DNA of 64,000 nucleotides. Origin: Sweltsa coloradensis (lineage: Eukaryota > Arthropoda > Insecta > Plecoptera > Chloroperlidae). The translations under genes were made by a program, and so were the position numbers. The stretch lies in NCBI GenBank assembly GCA_024449915.1, contig JAMZAV010000308.1:372001-436000 (forward strand). The letters are read 5' to 3'. This document shows positions 45,711-56,532 of this stretch, in pieces (the first letter of the stretch is position 1; every line of letters starts with the position of its first letter). The notes beneath the pieces are model-generated. The model saw only the letters and a list, made by a program, of their open reading frames with translations. It was not told the origin of the DNA and made no database searches.

Positions 45711-45917
45711 GTAGACTAAGGATGTTGGTTATCTCTAAAATATCTCTAAAACCGGTTTGAAAGATTAAAGAAAAGTGGAAAACATGCGAGTAGACTATGA
45801 TTGTTGGTTAACTGGTAAAAGCGATTTTGAAAGGTTTTCAGAAAAGTGAAAACATACTAGCAATCTAGGGTTGCTTGGCTAGCTTCTAGAACCGGTTTTG
45901 TCAGAGGAAGGAAAATA
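45711..45917. repeat. Diverged 70-79-bp tandem repeat, 3 copies
   Basis: Copies start at 45711, 45790 and 45860. Shared landmarks in order are GTAGACTA (GCAATCTA in the third), GTTGGTTA or TTGCTTGG, CGGTTT or CGATTT, and AAGAAAAGTG with AAAACAT. Identity is low, so this is an old duplication. Confidence 0.6.
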
Positions 45918-47045
45918 GATTGGCATCGCTGTTCATCCATTACGCGTGTTGAGATAACGGGCTCGAATTAGCTCGGCCCGCCTTCACGAGCACGTCAAAG
46001 TGTGTATTTGATTTGGTATCTTAATCAAATCTTCATTGTTGTAATTACGCGAAATCTCTCTGCTGTGGCCCATGAAGCGGGAGCGCCAAGACTCGTCTGG
46101 CCAATTACAATTAGGCCGTCTTTTGTTCGCCTATATGAAATTTTCCTGAGAGAAAGACAAGTTCAAGAATATTGAACTAAATTAAATTAAGATTTTTATA
46201 CGGTGATAAAATACAACAAAAAAGTATAAATTGAAAACAGAATAAACTGATTGCTGTAAAACCTTCTTGGAGATTACATCGAAAAATGTAAACCCTTGAC
46301 AAGTTTTAAAATGTCTTGTTTAACGCCAAAGAAAATTAATTTTTGTAGAGTTTTAAATTTTACACGATTAATACCAGATAAAATGTGAAAAGTAGTTGTA
46401 CTTGTACGTGGTACCGTGGTGTAGAGAGTTGAAGAACAAAGTAGCTTTTAACTATTAGAAATGATAAATTGGATTGTGTAAGAATTATTTGTGTTTAAAA
46501 CAACTCTTTGCTTACAATAAAATATGGTTATCAATCTACTTATTATTATGTTATACAAAATTTAACATAAAAAATATAGCCCCGAAGCCGAAAACCTGAC
46601 TTGAAAATTATTTACTTTAGGGTATTCGTTGCCCTAGCAAGAATATTATCAAATATCCAAGTAAGATAATGAGTATATTTTTTTAAATAATTTAAAAGAG
46701 CCTATAACCCATGATTTAATATATAAAACATATTTATAAAGAACCGAGTATTATATAAAGGAAAGCATCAAGAAGACATATTTTGATAAACTAACTTGAA
46801 AACTAAAAAATGAAAGAAAAAAAGATAAAGATAAAATGTTTCACTGAATGATTGCAAGTTAAAAATCTTCAACTACTCCACCATTATTTAAGAGATATGT
46901 TAGCCTTCCAACCTCAACGTTTTCCAACGATGCAATATCTCTAGTGTAATCGTGCATATGCTCTCGTAGAAATGTAATGCTGTAAATCTATTGTTATGAT
47001 AACCATATGCATTAGGCAAACTATTCTCGAAGCCATATTGGCGGT
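45918..47045. other. No feature seen
   Basis: AT-rich with many poly-A tracts; nothing supported. Confidence 0.5.
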
Positions 47046-47258
47046 TTGCAGTACGACAGAACATGTTGTAGAAATTGTGAACGAATGATGTTGGATGTTG
47101 GGGGGATGGATGGGGAGTCCCCGATGCCCGCAGGAAAATATAGTTTAGCTCCGGGGGTTCCGGACCGTTCTTACCCACAAAAGATCATTGCATCCAACGA
47201 ACCCTATATTCTGGCTTCGAAACGGAAACGGGTGAAAACTGGCAAACGGACCAAGTGA
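47046..47258 (+). CDS. Unrecognised open frame, 70 codons
   Basis: Lies in a short GC-richer patch. The protein starts MQYDRTCCRNCER, has a Gly/Pro-rich middle and ends in a basic run KRKRVKTGKRTK that looks like a nuclear localisation signal. A minus-strand frame (46900-47178) overlaps. It is not a family I recognise and may be a single exon or chance. Confidence 0.15.
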   Translation: MQYDRTCCRNCERMMLDVGGMDGESPMPAGKYSLAPGVPDRSYPQKIIASNEPYILASKRKRVKTGKRTK

Positions 47259-49746
47259 ATGGGTCACTGAGCACCATTCAAACTCTTCTTAAACTCATCC
47301 ACCCAAGTAAAATGCAACTGATCGCAGCTCAAAGTTATCGCAATTTGTAAAGAGGTTCTGCTTTCTGTGCTTGCATCTATGATTGCTCTTTTTATGTGAT
47401 GCTGTGCTTTTAGCTTAAGAAAGGGCGCATATTAACCTTGGATTTATTTCGATTACAAAAGTAACCGTCTACAAACAAACAAAAGGAAACAAAGTTTTTG
47501 AAAACATGCGACAAAATTAATGAGAACTTTAATCTTTATTAATCTACCTTCAATCGCGATTGTTATTTGAATTGGAAGATTTTAATCTACATTTTATAGA
47601 AAAAATTACAGGTATTAATCTTTTTTACTCCTGACGAAACACAACGAAACAAAATCATCTAATACATTAAATATGTTCATGTTATTTTCCGTTATTTTCG
47701 CTTCAACGAGTTGAACGCAAATAGCGCACTACATAGCTGGTACTGGAATGGTTCACCTAATCTCAATGGCTAATGTAACACGGCTTGGTATCAAAAAACG
47801 ATTCGTCTTTTAGTTATGATACTTGACCCCACCCATATCGCACCATATTCAGCTATACAGCAAATGAAGGATTTGATTATGATGTTTGTGAAATTGAGGA
47901 TAATTCATTGGTCACAACTGGAGCTTGCTAAAATGGTTTAAAATTAAAATTCATTCTACAGATTTAGTTGAAAACTATTTTTAAGGAAAACTGTACTTGT
48001 GAGAATGAGCGCTTCCCTGTCACACACACACACATCCTTGTCCCTTGAAAACTAAAACTATTCCAATCAATCGAGATCAAGAGGGTATAACGATAAGGAA
48101 AAATGTGGTGTTGCATAATTTACGGAATGCATCTTTGTGCCTCAGACTTTTCAGTAAAAGATGTATCTGGAGTGAGTTTTTTGTTCTTAATGGTTGCCAA
48201 TTTTTACCTCTAGAGTCCTGAAAATAGTTTTAGTGCACACAAATTCGAAGATAGAAAGTACGAAGGTATACAATATGTTTGTGTTTTTTTGTAGCAAAAC
48301 AGAAAGTCTCTGTTTGCCCAAATGGCAAGAAAACAATATATTGGAAATCTTTATATTAGTTGTGCTTTTGCTTGAGGGGGAGGTGCGTTGCGAGTTTTTC
48401 CCTCTCTCTCACACAAACTCGAGCGAATAAACACACATGCACACTCTCCAACTGTTTACTCCACCAACTTACAGAGCTTTCGTAAACCATAGTTATTCCA
48501 TTATAAGAATAACGAGAGAAATAAATGACGATAATATTAAATCACAATATGATATTTTCTACTAGATATTTACAATGTATTACTCCATACTGAACGACCA
48601 ACATAAACCTTGCGATAGTAAAGGTATTTTATTCTCATGCCAATTAAATAAATGATTTAATTTTTTTCGAATTTCAATGAGCAACAATCTTTGAAAGAGT
48701 ACACCTTCTGAACGCGTAACAAAAGTAACAACGTAATGAATTTTTAAAGTCAAATCTACGATCCAATGCTTTCTTGACAATATAGTATATTTTTTTACTG
48801 GTATCAGAAAATCTTAAAAAAAAAAAAACTAACGAATCATTATAATTGAATTGTATTTATTTTGCACGGAAATTCTAGTTTTTTCATGTTATTGCTGATA
48901 ACATAAGAAAATATAAGCTAATTAGTTAAGTTAAAATTAATTTTAATATTGTCAATATGAATAGCGCTCTTTCTAGTTGATCTAGTTACAGGATCGTTTA
49001 GTCTGTAAATCAAGAGCTCTAGTTGCTGTACAAGTTACTAGTTGCTACTTTTGACCCGAGTTCTCATGGCGAGGTGGCTGGTTGTAATGTTACATGCAGC
49101 TTCCTTGTCTTGCCGTGTCCAGCATTTCCGCCATCATTTTCTAGCCCCGCTTCCTCGCTAGCCACCGCTACCCACATACATTACCCGAACCCTTTGTTCC
49201 CCCGGTTGAAACCCTTACCACGAACATCACATAACATAGCATCACAGATTCGGAAACAAATACAAAAAAAATGTATTTTGTTTTTTTCAGTGGGCTCGAG
49301 TTACTTGAACCGAATAACAACTATGCTCGGTTGATAAACGATAACATCTTACACACGAGTGTGTGCGCAATAGCATTCAAACGACCTTAAAATTGAAACC
49401 TTTTGAAAATTATTACATTCTTGAAACGAACCTGGTTCATAGTTTCTAGTATTCTAGCCAGGAAATCATATTCCTACCCACATACATATGGAAAACATTC
49501 CAAGAAATATAGGTCGATAAAAAATAAGGAACGTCGGAACGCAGTTGCTGGCTAGGGTTTATGCCATCAATAACTCTCCGAAGGGCTTTAAGAAGGCCGC
49601 CTTTTGTGAACATGCTTTGATTTTTAATAATTATGTAGGTGGCCAACATCTACTTTCCTGGCAGTGGCATGGCCTTCATAAGATTTATTTATAATATATT
49701 ATATGACGAACAAAGCTTACCATTCTACATTTATTTAACTCTATAT
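47259..49746. other. No supported feature
   Basis: AT-rich. Includes a (CA)6 run near 48021. Open frames at 48194-48430 and 49023-49334 (+) are unrecognised. Confidence 0.45.
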
Positions 49747-49769
49747 ATTATTTGGTGGAGGTGCCGGGT
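49747..49769 (+). other. Primer-binding-like / tRNA 3'-end motif
   Basis: TATTTGGTGGAGGTGCCGGG plus one more T matches the core in satellite monomers starting at 40286 and 42291 over 21 bases. The TGGTGGAGGTGCCGGG part is complementary to a tRNA 3' end including CCA. No LTR or gag frame could be recognised on either side. Confidence 0.5.
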
Positions 49770-51119
49770 TTCGGGAAATGATAAATTCAATCTCATCATA
49801 CACGATTCGTTTACTTGAGCCATGGCTCCATCATTGTTGTGCTCTTGAGTTATTCAAGTATCGCATACACAGTTTTTCGCATAGGATGGGTTGATTATGA
49901 CCAGGCGTTGACATATTCAAATTAGCCCTTTCATTTCAACTTGAGTAAATGTTCTATAGTCTTATTATTCACGGTTCGTTTGATTTCTCTGTTGATCCCA
50001 CCAACTCTAATTCAGTACACCTTCACTCATTAATTCTACATCAATGTTTGTGTACTTGACTTACTTATGAAGAATAACTCCCCCAAGAATACTAAAGTTC
50101 ACACATTGAGACGTACTCGGAAACCAACGGTTTAGATATCAGTGTTGGCTTGTTTTCAAACTACCATGTTCATCTTCCGCTGGGGTTTAGGGAAACCACA
50201 GAGAGCCTAGAACCTGTCAGCAAGTGTACAGGGTTTCATATTTAATTGCACTACTCTACGTTTAATTTCTATTCTGTGTCCGGATGTTTAACTTATTTAC
50301 TAGAGGAAGGGAATTAAAATTTGAAGAGAGATTCCGTGAAGTGCAGGCCTGCACTACGTGGCTGAGGTGAATTATGTACTGTGTTTACCAATATAGTATT
50401 CTACACACTTGTATTCCGTTCTAGGGCTGCTTATGAAACATTTACACGCCATTATACACTCACTCATTATCAGGCATCTTCACACTCGTGTCAAATAAAA
50501 AACAATTTATTTTATTATTTACGCTATTTATTAACTTTTCCGTCAGTTACCCATTCTAAAGGTATTATATCCAATTGGTAATTTAATACTTTTCATAGAT
50601 GTATTATTTTTGTCTGTCTCTCACTCAAAATTATCAAGTATTATCTGTGTTGAAACTTGAAACTTTTATAAATCAGTTTTATTTTGAAACGTTATATTGT
50701 GATTAAAATATTCAGCATCACATTGTGGTTGCATTACATAATTTTCAGATAGTCCACGTCTACAATATATTCAATGTTTACTCCTGTAAGGCTAAACCAA
50801 CGTCCTCAGAGCACAATTTCATTCATCAAGGTTTACATGTATTTATACGGTTGCTAAAATATTTCACTTAGACAATTTTCAAGAGGTAAAAAGGTTAGTA
50901 AAAAAACCAACAAATTAAACTTGCCACGAAACTACGTTAAATAAAAAAAACTGTTTTTTCAGGTACAACTGTGTAAAAAACTTTCTCTCTGGGGATTTTA
51001 GTAAAAATACAGTAAAAGCATGACACGAGACGGTAAGAATAAAGAGGCATCGTAGTTTTGTTAATTCATAAGAAAGCCAAGGGATTATAATGAGCGGTCA
51101 TGGGGTGAGGGGAGGGGCA
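49770..51119. other. No feature seen
   Basis: AT-rich; nothing supported. Confidence 0.5.
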
Positions 51120-51975
51120 TGTATGAATTCAAAGCGACCACGTCACGACTACCCGCTGACCTCCTGGTTCATGAAACTCTACACATTGGGCGAAATACAG
51201 AATAAAAAACTACTTTTACAGCTGGTTTTCCAAAAATACCCAGCCAAGTTAAAGAAACGTTTCTGTTAGATATCTTTTCATTTTGTAATTGGTCTGTTAA
51301 TTCCCAGGCTTTTGTAAAGCCAAGCTTAAAAAATACCATCTTTTTGCCTTGGAGTCGGAAGGAGAGAAAATCGCCAGCCATTTCCGTCGCCCGTTTCCGC
51401 CATAAAATATAACGGAGGTGGTGTTTTCGCCACGTTTCGTATCCATTTGAAACCTTCAAACGTGAAGATCTAGAAGCTATTACCGTACATCAGGAACAAT
51501 TTTACTCCGTTGAATTTTATTTGCTTAAAAAAGTTGCCGACTGCCTGCCATCTAGTCCTAGTCTGAATGTAGGTGTGTTCATGATACAAATACCAGCGGA
51601 ATATTTTATTTACATTCTCTCTCTCTGTTACGTTCGTGGTACACATAGAGCGCGCAGATCCCCCTGATGCTACATAAAGCAAGTGGAATAATCCCTTAAT
51701 CCTTTGACTATTTATCTCTCCTCTTCTCATTGCCTTTTTGAGAGGGCTCCTTGTGGTTTTTGCTCTGGTCGTATCGCGCTCGGGTGTTGACATTGATGTC
51801 ATTCATTCGTCCTCTCCTCGGGGCGAGCCTACACCCCCGATCCATCAGGTTAACCTTGTCTTGTCGAGGAAATGAGCCTCCGGGGAAACAGGGAGATAAC
51901 ACCAGGAAATCGATAATATTGCTTCCATGGCAGTTTACAAGCTTGGACAAACCGGACACTATTACGAAAAACTAG
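51120..51975. other. GC-richer patch with unrecognised open frames
   Basis: Frames at 51169-51459 (minus, 96 codons), 51470-51802 (minus, 110 codons) and 51751-51975 (plus, 74 codons). None has a domain I know. The two minus frames are only 10 bp apart but in different phases. A coding relic or chance. Confidence 0.2.
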
Positions 51976-52603
51976 CTTAGACAAAGATGGCTAATTTCGG
52001 ATTCAATGTCCATGAGGCAAACTCTTGGCTTTTTTTTAGCAACCTTTATTAGAAGGGGAACCCGTCAAGAGGACCAAGTTGGTTGATGATACAAATTATG
52101 TATTGATTTCTGCGTTTTTAAGAGTTTTTACAAGAGAAGCATGGTTTTAAGGGTATGTGATTGTTTTAACGTACGTTGTCTTTCAAACAGAACTTATAAT
52201 TACGCCCGTCGTAATCCATTTATACTTGAAAATAGTAGACCAGGTACGATTGCACCATAGATATAAAGCGGCCTAGTTGGAACATGTTTTACATATTACC
52301 AACTTGAACTCTGACATGATCGAGATGTAATCAATTATTTTTAACCCTACGTACATATTAAAATGTATCCCAATTGTGTTTGTGTAGGCCCTGTTTGGTG
52401 TTTAGATTTTCAACAGCTGTTCATAATATTCATGTGGACGTGACAATCATAAACAAATCGATATTTTGGATTAGGCAAAATAACAAATTAAATAAATATT
52501 GAGGCATATATAAAAATAATAAGCAACTAGTAACAATATACCAAACGATGTGTGTATAGTGCAGTGTATGGATTCAGATCCTCTCTAGCCAGGTAATCAC
52601 AAG
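51976..52603. other. No feature seen
   Basis: AT-rich; nothing supported. Confidence 0.5.
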
Positions 52604-52660
52604 TGATGGCTCAAGCATAAGACTCTCATTTCGGATGCCATGGGCTCGAGACCCGCACCT
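52604..52660 (+). mobile_element. tRNA-like Pol III promoter (SINE head)
   Basis: TGGCTCAAGCA (52607-52617) resembles an A box and GGCTCGAGACC (52643-52653) a B box, with a tRNA-like distance of 25 nt between them. The D and T arms fold only partly, so it is not a working tRNA. A different tRNA-derived SINE from the one at 29132-29560 is likely. The element would continue into 52661-52860, where I see no defined end. Confidence 0.5.
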
Positions 52661-52885
52661 GCAATCTTGACTGAAATATTTGTCCAGGTTTTCGCAAGTG
52701 GTTTATGAATATTTAGAAATTTGATCCTGTAAAACAGTCTTCGGATATTCCCTTGGCACCCTAAATACCTGACGAGTCACCTAAAGTAAATTGGCAGGTA
52801 TAAGCAGGGTTTGCTTGTTGCCAGGAAGAGCGACTAGGACTTAACTGTGATCACATGAGGGTAGACAAAGTCTGTCGTCTCTCAG
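52661..52885. other. Possible SINE body, end undefined
   Basis: Follows the tRNA-like head directly; no poly-A or short-repeat tail was found. Confidence 0.3.
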
Positions 52886-53092
52886 TTGTCTCATGGTGGT
52901 AGCTCACAACACGGTGACGATCCTCTTGACAAAGGCCTCATTCTGACAACCACAGTCCAGCTCGTCAACCATTGTTTTACAGAGGAGATAGAAGCAATTT
53001 TAATGGATAACTTGTCCGATTTGCAGACAGATTTTATAAAAGAAAAACAAACGTTTGGTCTCGTTTTCCCTTGGAAAAACACGGGACGCTGA
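52886..53092 (+). CDS. Unrecognised open frame, 68 codons
   Basis: Starts MSHGGSSQHGDDPLDKG and is acidic and mixed in composition. Its GC content is above background. The frame at 53129-53353 follows after 36 bp in another phase. Together they may be a decayed or spliced coding region; neither is a known family to me. Confidence 0.18.
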   Translation: MSHGGSSQHGDDPLDKGLILTTTVQLVNHCFTEEIEAILMDNLSDLQTDFIKEKQTFGLVFPWKNTGR

Positions 53093-53128
53093 CGAGTTGC
53101 CATCAAAAGAAAACGATGGTGATTATTC

Positions 53129-53353
53129 TAGCAGCAAACAACATACTTTCGCCCACAGGGCATTGAGGCCAAAGTAAGGATATTGTGTAAGAGTATCGTC
53201 CAGTATCGATCTGAATCGGTGCCTATTCTATATTCACTCCCTACCCCGAACAAACATCGGCCGAGTGAGAGCCGAGAAGGAATCATTTTGCGTCGAGTGG
53301 ACAGAGATAACCATGACGGATGGCTTTTAGACTGTGATCTTAATATCATCTCT
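53129..53353 (+). CDS. Candidate internal exon or coding relic
   Basis: Open for about 75 codons with no start codon. It is preceded by TTATTCTAG, which looks like a 3' splice acceptor, and followed near 53353 by a possible donor TCT/GTATGA. The translation is rich in charged residues (for example REGIILRRVDRDNHDGW) and looks more protein-like than neighbouring frames. No domain was recognised. A minus-strand frame (53128-53412) overlaps it. Confidence 0.2.
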
Positions 53354-53412
53354 GTATGATCTGTGACCTGAAACAAGGTCGCAAAAGATACACAAACTGT
53401 TTCAAGAATCAA

Positions 53413-54892
53413 TTTGCCGCATCATTTGCAAACAAAAATTGAATTTTTATTGCTTAGAAAGTACAGTGATTAGAGGAAAAGTAAACTTTTTCGATACACT
53501 GCTAGAGGTAAGGACTTGATCTTGAATAGAACACTTACGAAGGGCCCTCGAAACTTCCTCGGGCTAGCTAGCCGCCGGGAAAACACTTTCGACCTCCATG
53601 TCCAATAGCGTAGCTGATGATTGATGGTCGAGTTCCACCTCGAGGTAATGTTTACAGCATTATGCTCTGATTTTCAGTGGATGTGCCTACGACACGTAAA
53701 CCCAATGTCCCTACGTCGTAGTTGTAGAAAGCTTGTCAACACCTTGGAAGCTGGATAATGGATTATGATAGACCGGTCTAATTATCACAAGTGGTGTACA
53801 TGACAAATATTACACATCATGCGGTTAATACTCGATTTAATCAACACGTTTGGTGATTTATAAATCGATTGCAATAATATAAAACTTGTATCCAAATAAA
53901 CACTCTAGTATTTATTTTATAGCTAAATGAAAGAAATGGGTAATCTTTATTAATGACCGTTACATTTTGTATTTAATCACAATGCGTTTAATATATATTT
54001 TCAACCATGCATCTCTATGCACACATTGCCACTAAAATTAATGTCTTATCCCCCCACTGAATCGTCTTGACACAATAGTTTGTGGTTTAATCATTACTGA
54101 AGCACAAAGAAGAAAGTAAGGATTGAGAATCGCTTGAGGAATCTGTCTAAAAGTTGTTGTATCTCTGTTTAGAATTGAGTAGCGCGCAAAAGTACGACTA
54201 AACATCATTAGTTACTAATTCATGCTCTATTTTGTTACGGTTTTCGTATGGTACCGATCGCTCATTATTTATTACCCTGGTTACCGGTCATCTCTCAATA
54301 TAACGTTACTTATGAAACAAATTTACATCGAATCAATTAGTATTTACTATTTAATTCGAAACTAATAAGGAAACTTGAACAAAACAATTTGACCTATTAT
54401 TTTCCTACGCATTATTATATCTGATTTTTTTATATGAAGAACTCCAACGAAATGTCGATGTTTGATTTAAAATTAGTCATGTCATATTTGTGGACGTCGG
54501 ATGTGGGATTTAGCCCAAAAGAATATTGGGTAGCCAAGGCTGCCATTATTTGCAAGCCTTGATCAGATGAAAAGAAATACAACTTTCAATAATTATGATA
54601 AAACACGAGTTGTCAACAATAATGTCAGTTAAGGCGAATAGCTAAGATAAACGTTACTTAATTAATAGTGCTTCAGACTGGAGACGGCCTAACGATTACA
54701 GAACACTGATAGATGTCAGTGATAATGTCGTTATGTTAGAGCGAGGCATGATAGGCGGTAATAAATTAAAACCTAGCGCCATCAAAAATTGAAATTGTGT
54801 TTGAATTCATGCTCGAATACGTTGCGCAAGAATACAGGGAATTATGAATCCTTGATAATAAATGTAAGAATTGCCTTAGCCAGGGTGTGCTG
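53413..54892. other. No supported feature
   Basis: Mostly AT-rich. A 12-bp palindrome GGCTAGCTAGCC lies at 53562-53573. Confidence 0.45.
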
Positions 54893-54912
54893 CCCCCCCC
54901 CCCCCACCCCCC
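54893..54912. repeat. Poly-C run
   Basis: C14-15, A, C6; the length is likely uncertain in the assembly. Confidence 0.85.
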
Positions 54913-56532
54913 TTCCAGACCCGCACACCCATACAAAGCAACTTTGCGGCCTCCCACGTATATACACAACATAACCCTACTCAAAACGTCTAGAATTGTA
55001 TTTTTTTCAACTTTCCATAACTAAAGCTTTTCAAGTGCAAGGTCAAGTGGAAACTGCTCGAAATTGGTCTACGACAATAAACATTTTCCCATAAGCATTT
55101 TATTGTGAGTTTTATATTTTGAATTATGGACAAACATCACTGTTTTTAAAACTATTTTCTTATAGGTAAAACAAAAAACTAAGCATCTAGTTCAAGAACG
55201 ATCATTATTTTTCTACATAGTTTTATTCACGACAAGATGGATAGCAGCGTTTGTTATTTTCTGAGATCAAAGGTTAAATCTGAAACTGACAATATCAACT
55301 TTTGCAATGACAAATGAACAAGCACAAATAAATCACTGCTTTTCTATGAAATTACTCATCGAAATACCTGAAGTCAAACTCACAAGAAAACATGAAGGGA
55401 ATGAGAAAAATTTAAGAACATGATTACAGAATAAAATAAAATCACTAAATTCAATGGAAATCCAATATTGAATGGTAATCGAAATGACATACTGTGGGTC
55501 AAAGGTTTCTCAAACCCAATCTCAACTCAATTCAACAAAATTCTGCCAAGTCTTTTCTTTGCCTCTTCTTTGAACTAGTGAATTTAGTTGAATAACGATG
55601 TAGAGGGATCGCATCACGCCAAGACACTCTTTCTTTCTAACGCACTTTTCACGCGAATGCTTTTCATTTCATTAAACTAGCAAAAAAAATATTCTTATCT
55701 TAAATTTTCTAGTAATTTTAATTCAATCTTTAAACGTAAAAGATGTAGAAACTTGGTATATTTTCTAGAAGTTATTGAATTTCAATCCAAAGCAAATATT
55801 ATTCTCTCATATGAGTTTCACAATAGATGAGGAAAGGTTATTGATTTATCGAATAACGATATGCAATAATAAATTTAGAAGCGGGTTTGTTATTTTAAAA
55901 TGTTCCTTTACGTTATTATGTGATGAATGTTGCCTTTGTAAAACAAGTGACAAAAAACTGAATACCAGCGGAAACAAGAGAAACGTTATTTGCGATAGTT
56001 GCAATTCAGTTCTTGTTTGCAGGGCAGGACTTATTCAATTTATTTCAACCCCCTAGTGATTAAATTGAAAACGTGGTTTCTTGAGCGAATTGCCACAAGT
56101 CCTACATTTCATTTTATCTAGTTTCTTTTGATTACTCCATTATAAATTCCCTCTAAGCGCGCACTACTTAAAGTACTAGAGACGTATGTATTCGTTCCCA
56201 AGAAAAACAAGGATAAGAGACAAACTGAAATATAGAGACATAGAGTCTACATTAAAACACAGTTTTGAACGGGCCTAGTTTTCATTGAACGTTCGTAAAC
56301 TTTGTTAAAACTAGAAGTTGCGTTCAAAAGTTTGCAATTATGAAATGTTATTTATTGCTTTTCTGAAAGTTCATATTGAGTACATCCAATCTGACTGGCA
56401 GCAATAAGGAGTAACTAAGTAGTATAAAGTAAAGAATTTTTAAACTGGACAGAATATCTGCGGACATGCTGGCAATTAGAATTTATGTATATTGGGAAGA
56501 GTGTACGGTAGGTGGGAAACTGGTAGTAACAC
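54913..56532. other. No feature seen apart from one frame
   Basis: AT-rich; the frame at 55775-56056 is described separately. Confidence 0.45.
55775..56056 (+). CDS. Unrecognised Cys-rich open frame, 93 codons
   Basis: The C-terminal half carries eight or nine Cys with CDECCLC and later CDSC spaced like a small zinc-binding module, but the pattern fits no finger family I can name. The N-terminal half is AT-biased in codon use. No splice or promoter signal was seen. It lies 480 bp before the large satellite. It may be chance. Confidence 0.15.
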   Translation: MNFNPKQILFSHMSFTIDEERLLIYRITICNNKFRSGFVILKCSFTLLCDECCLCKTSDKKLNTSGNKRNVICDSCNSVLVCRAGLIQFISTP

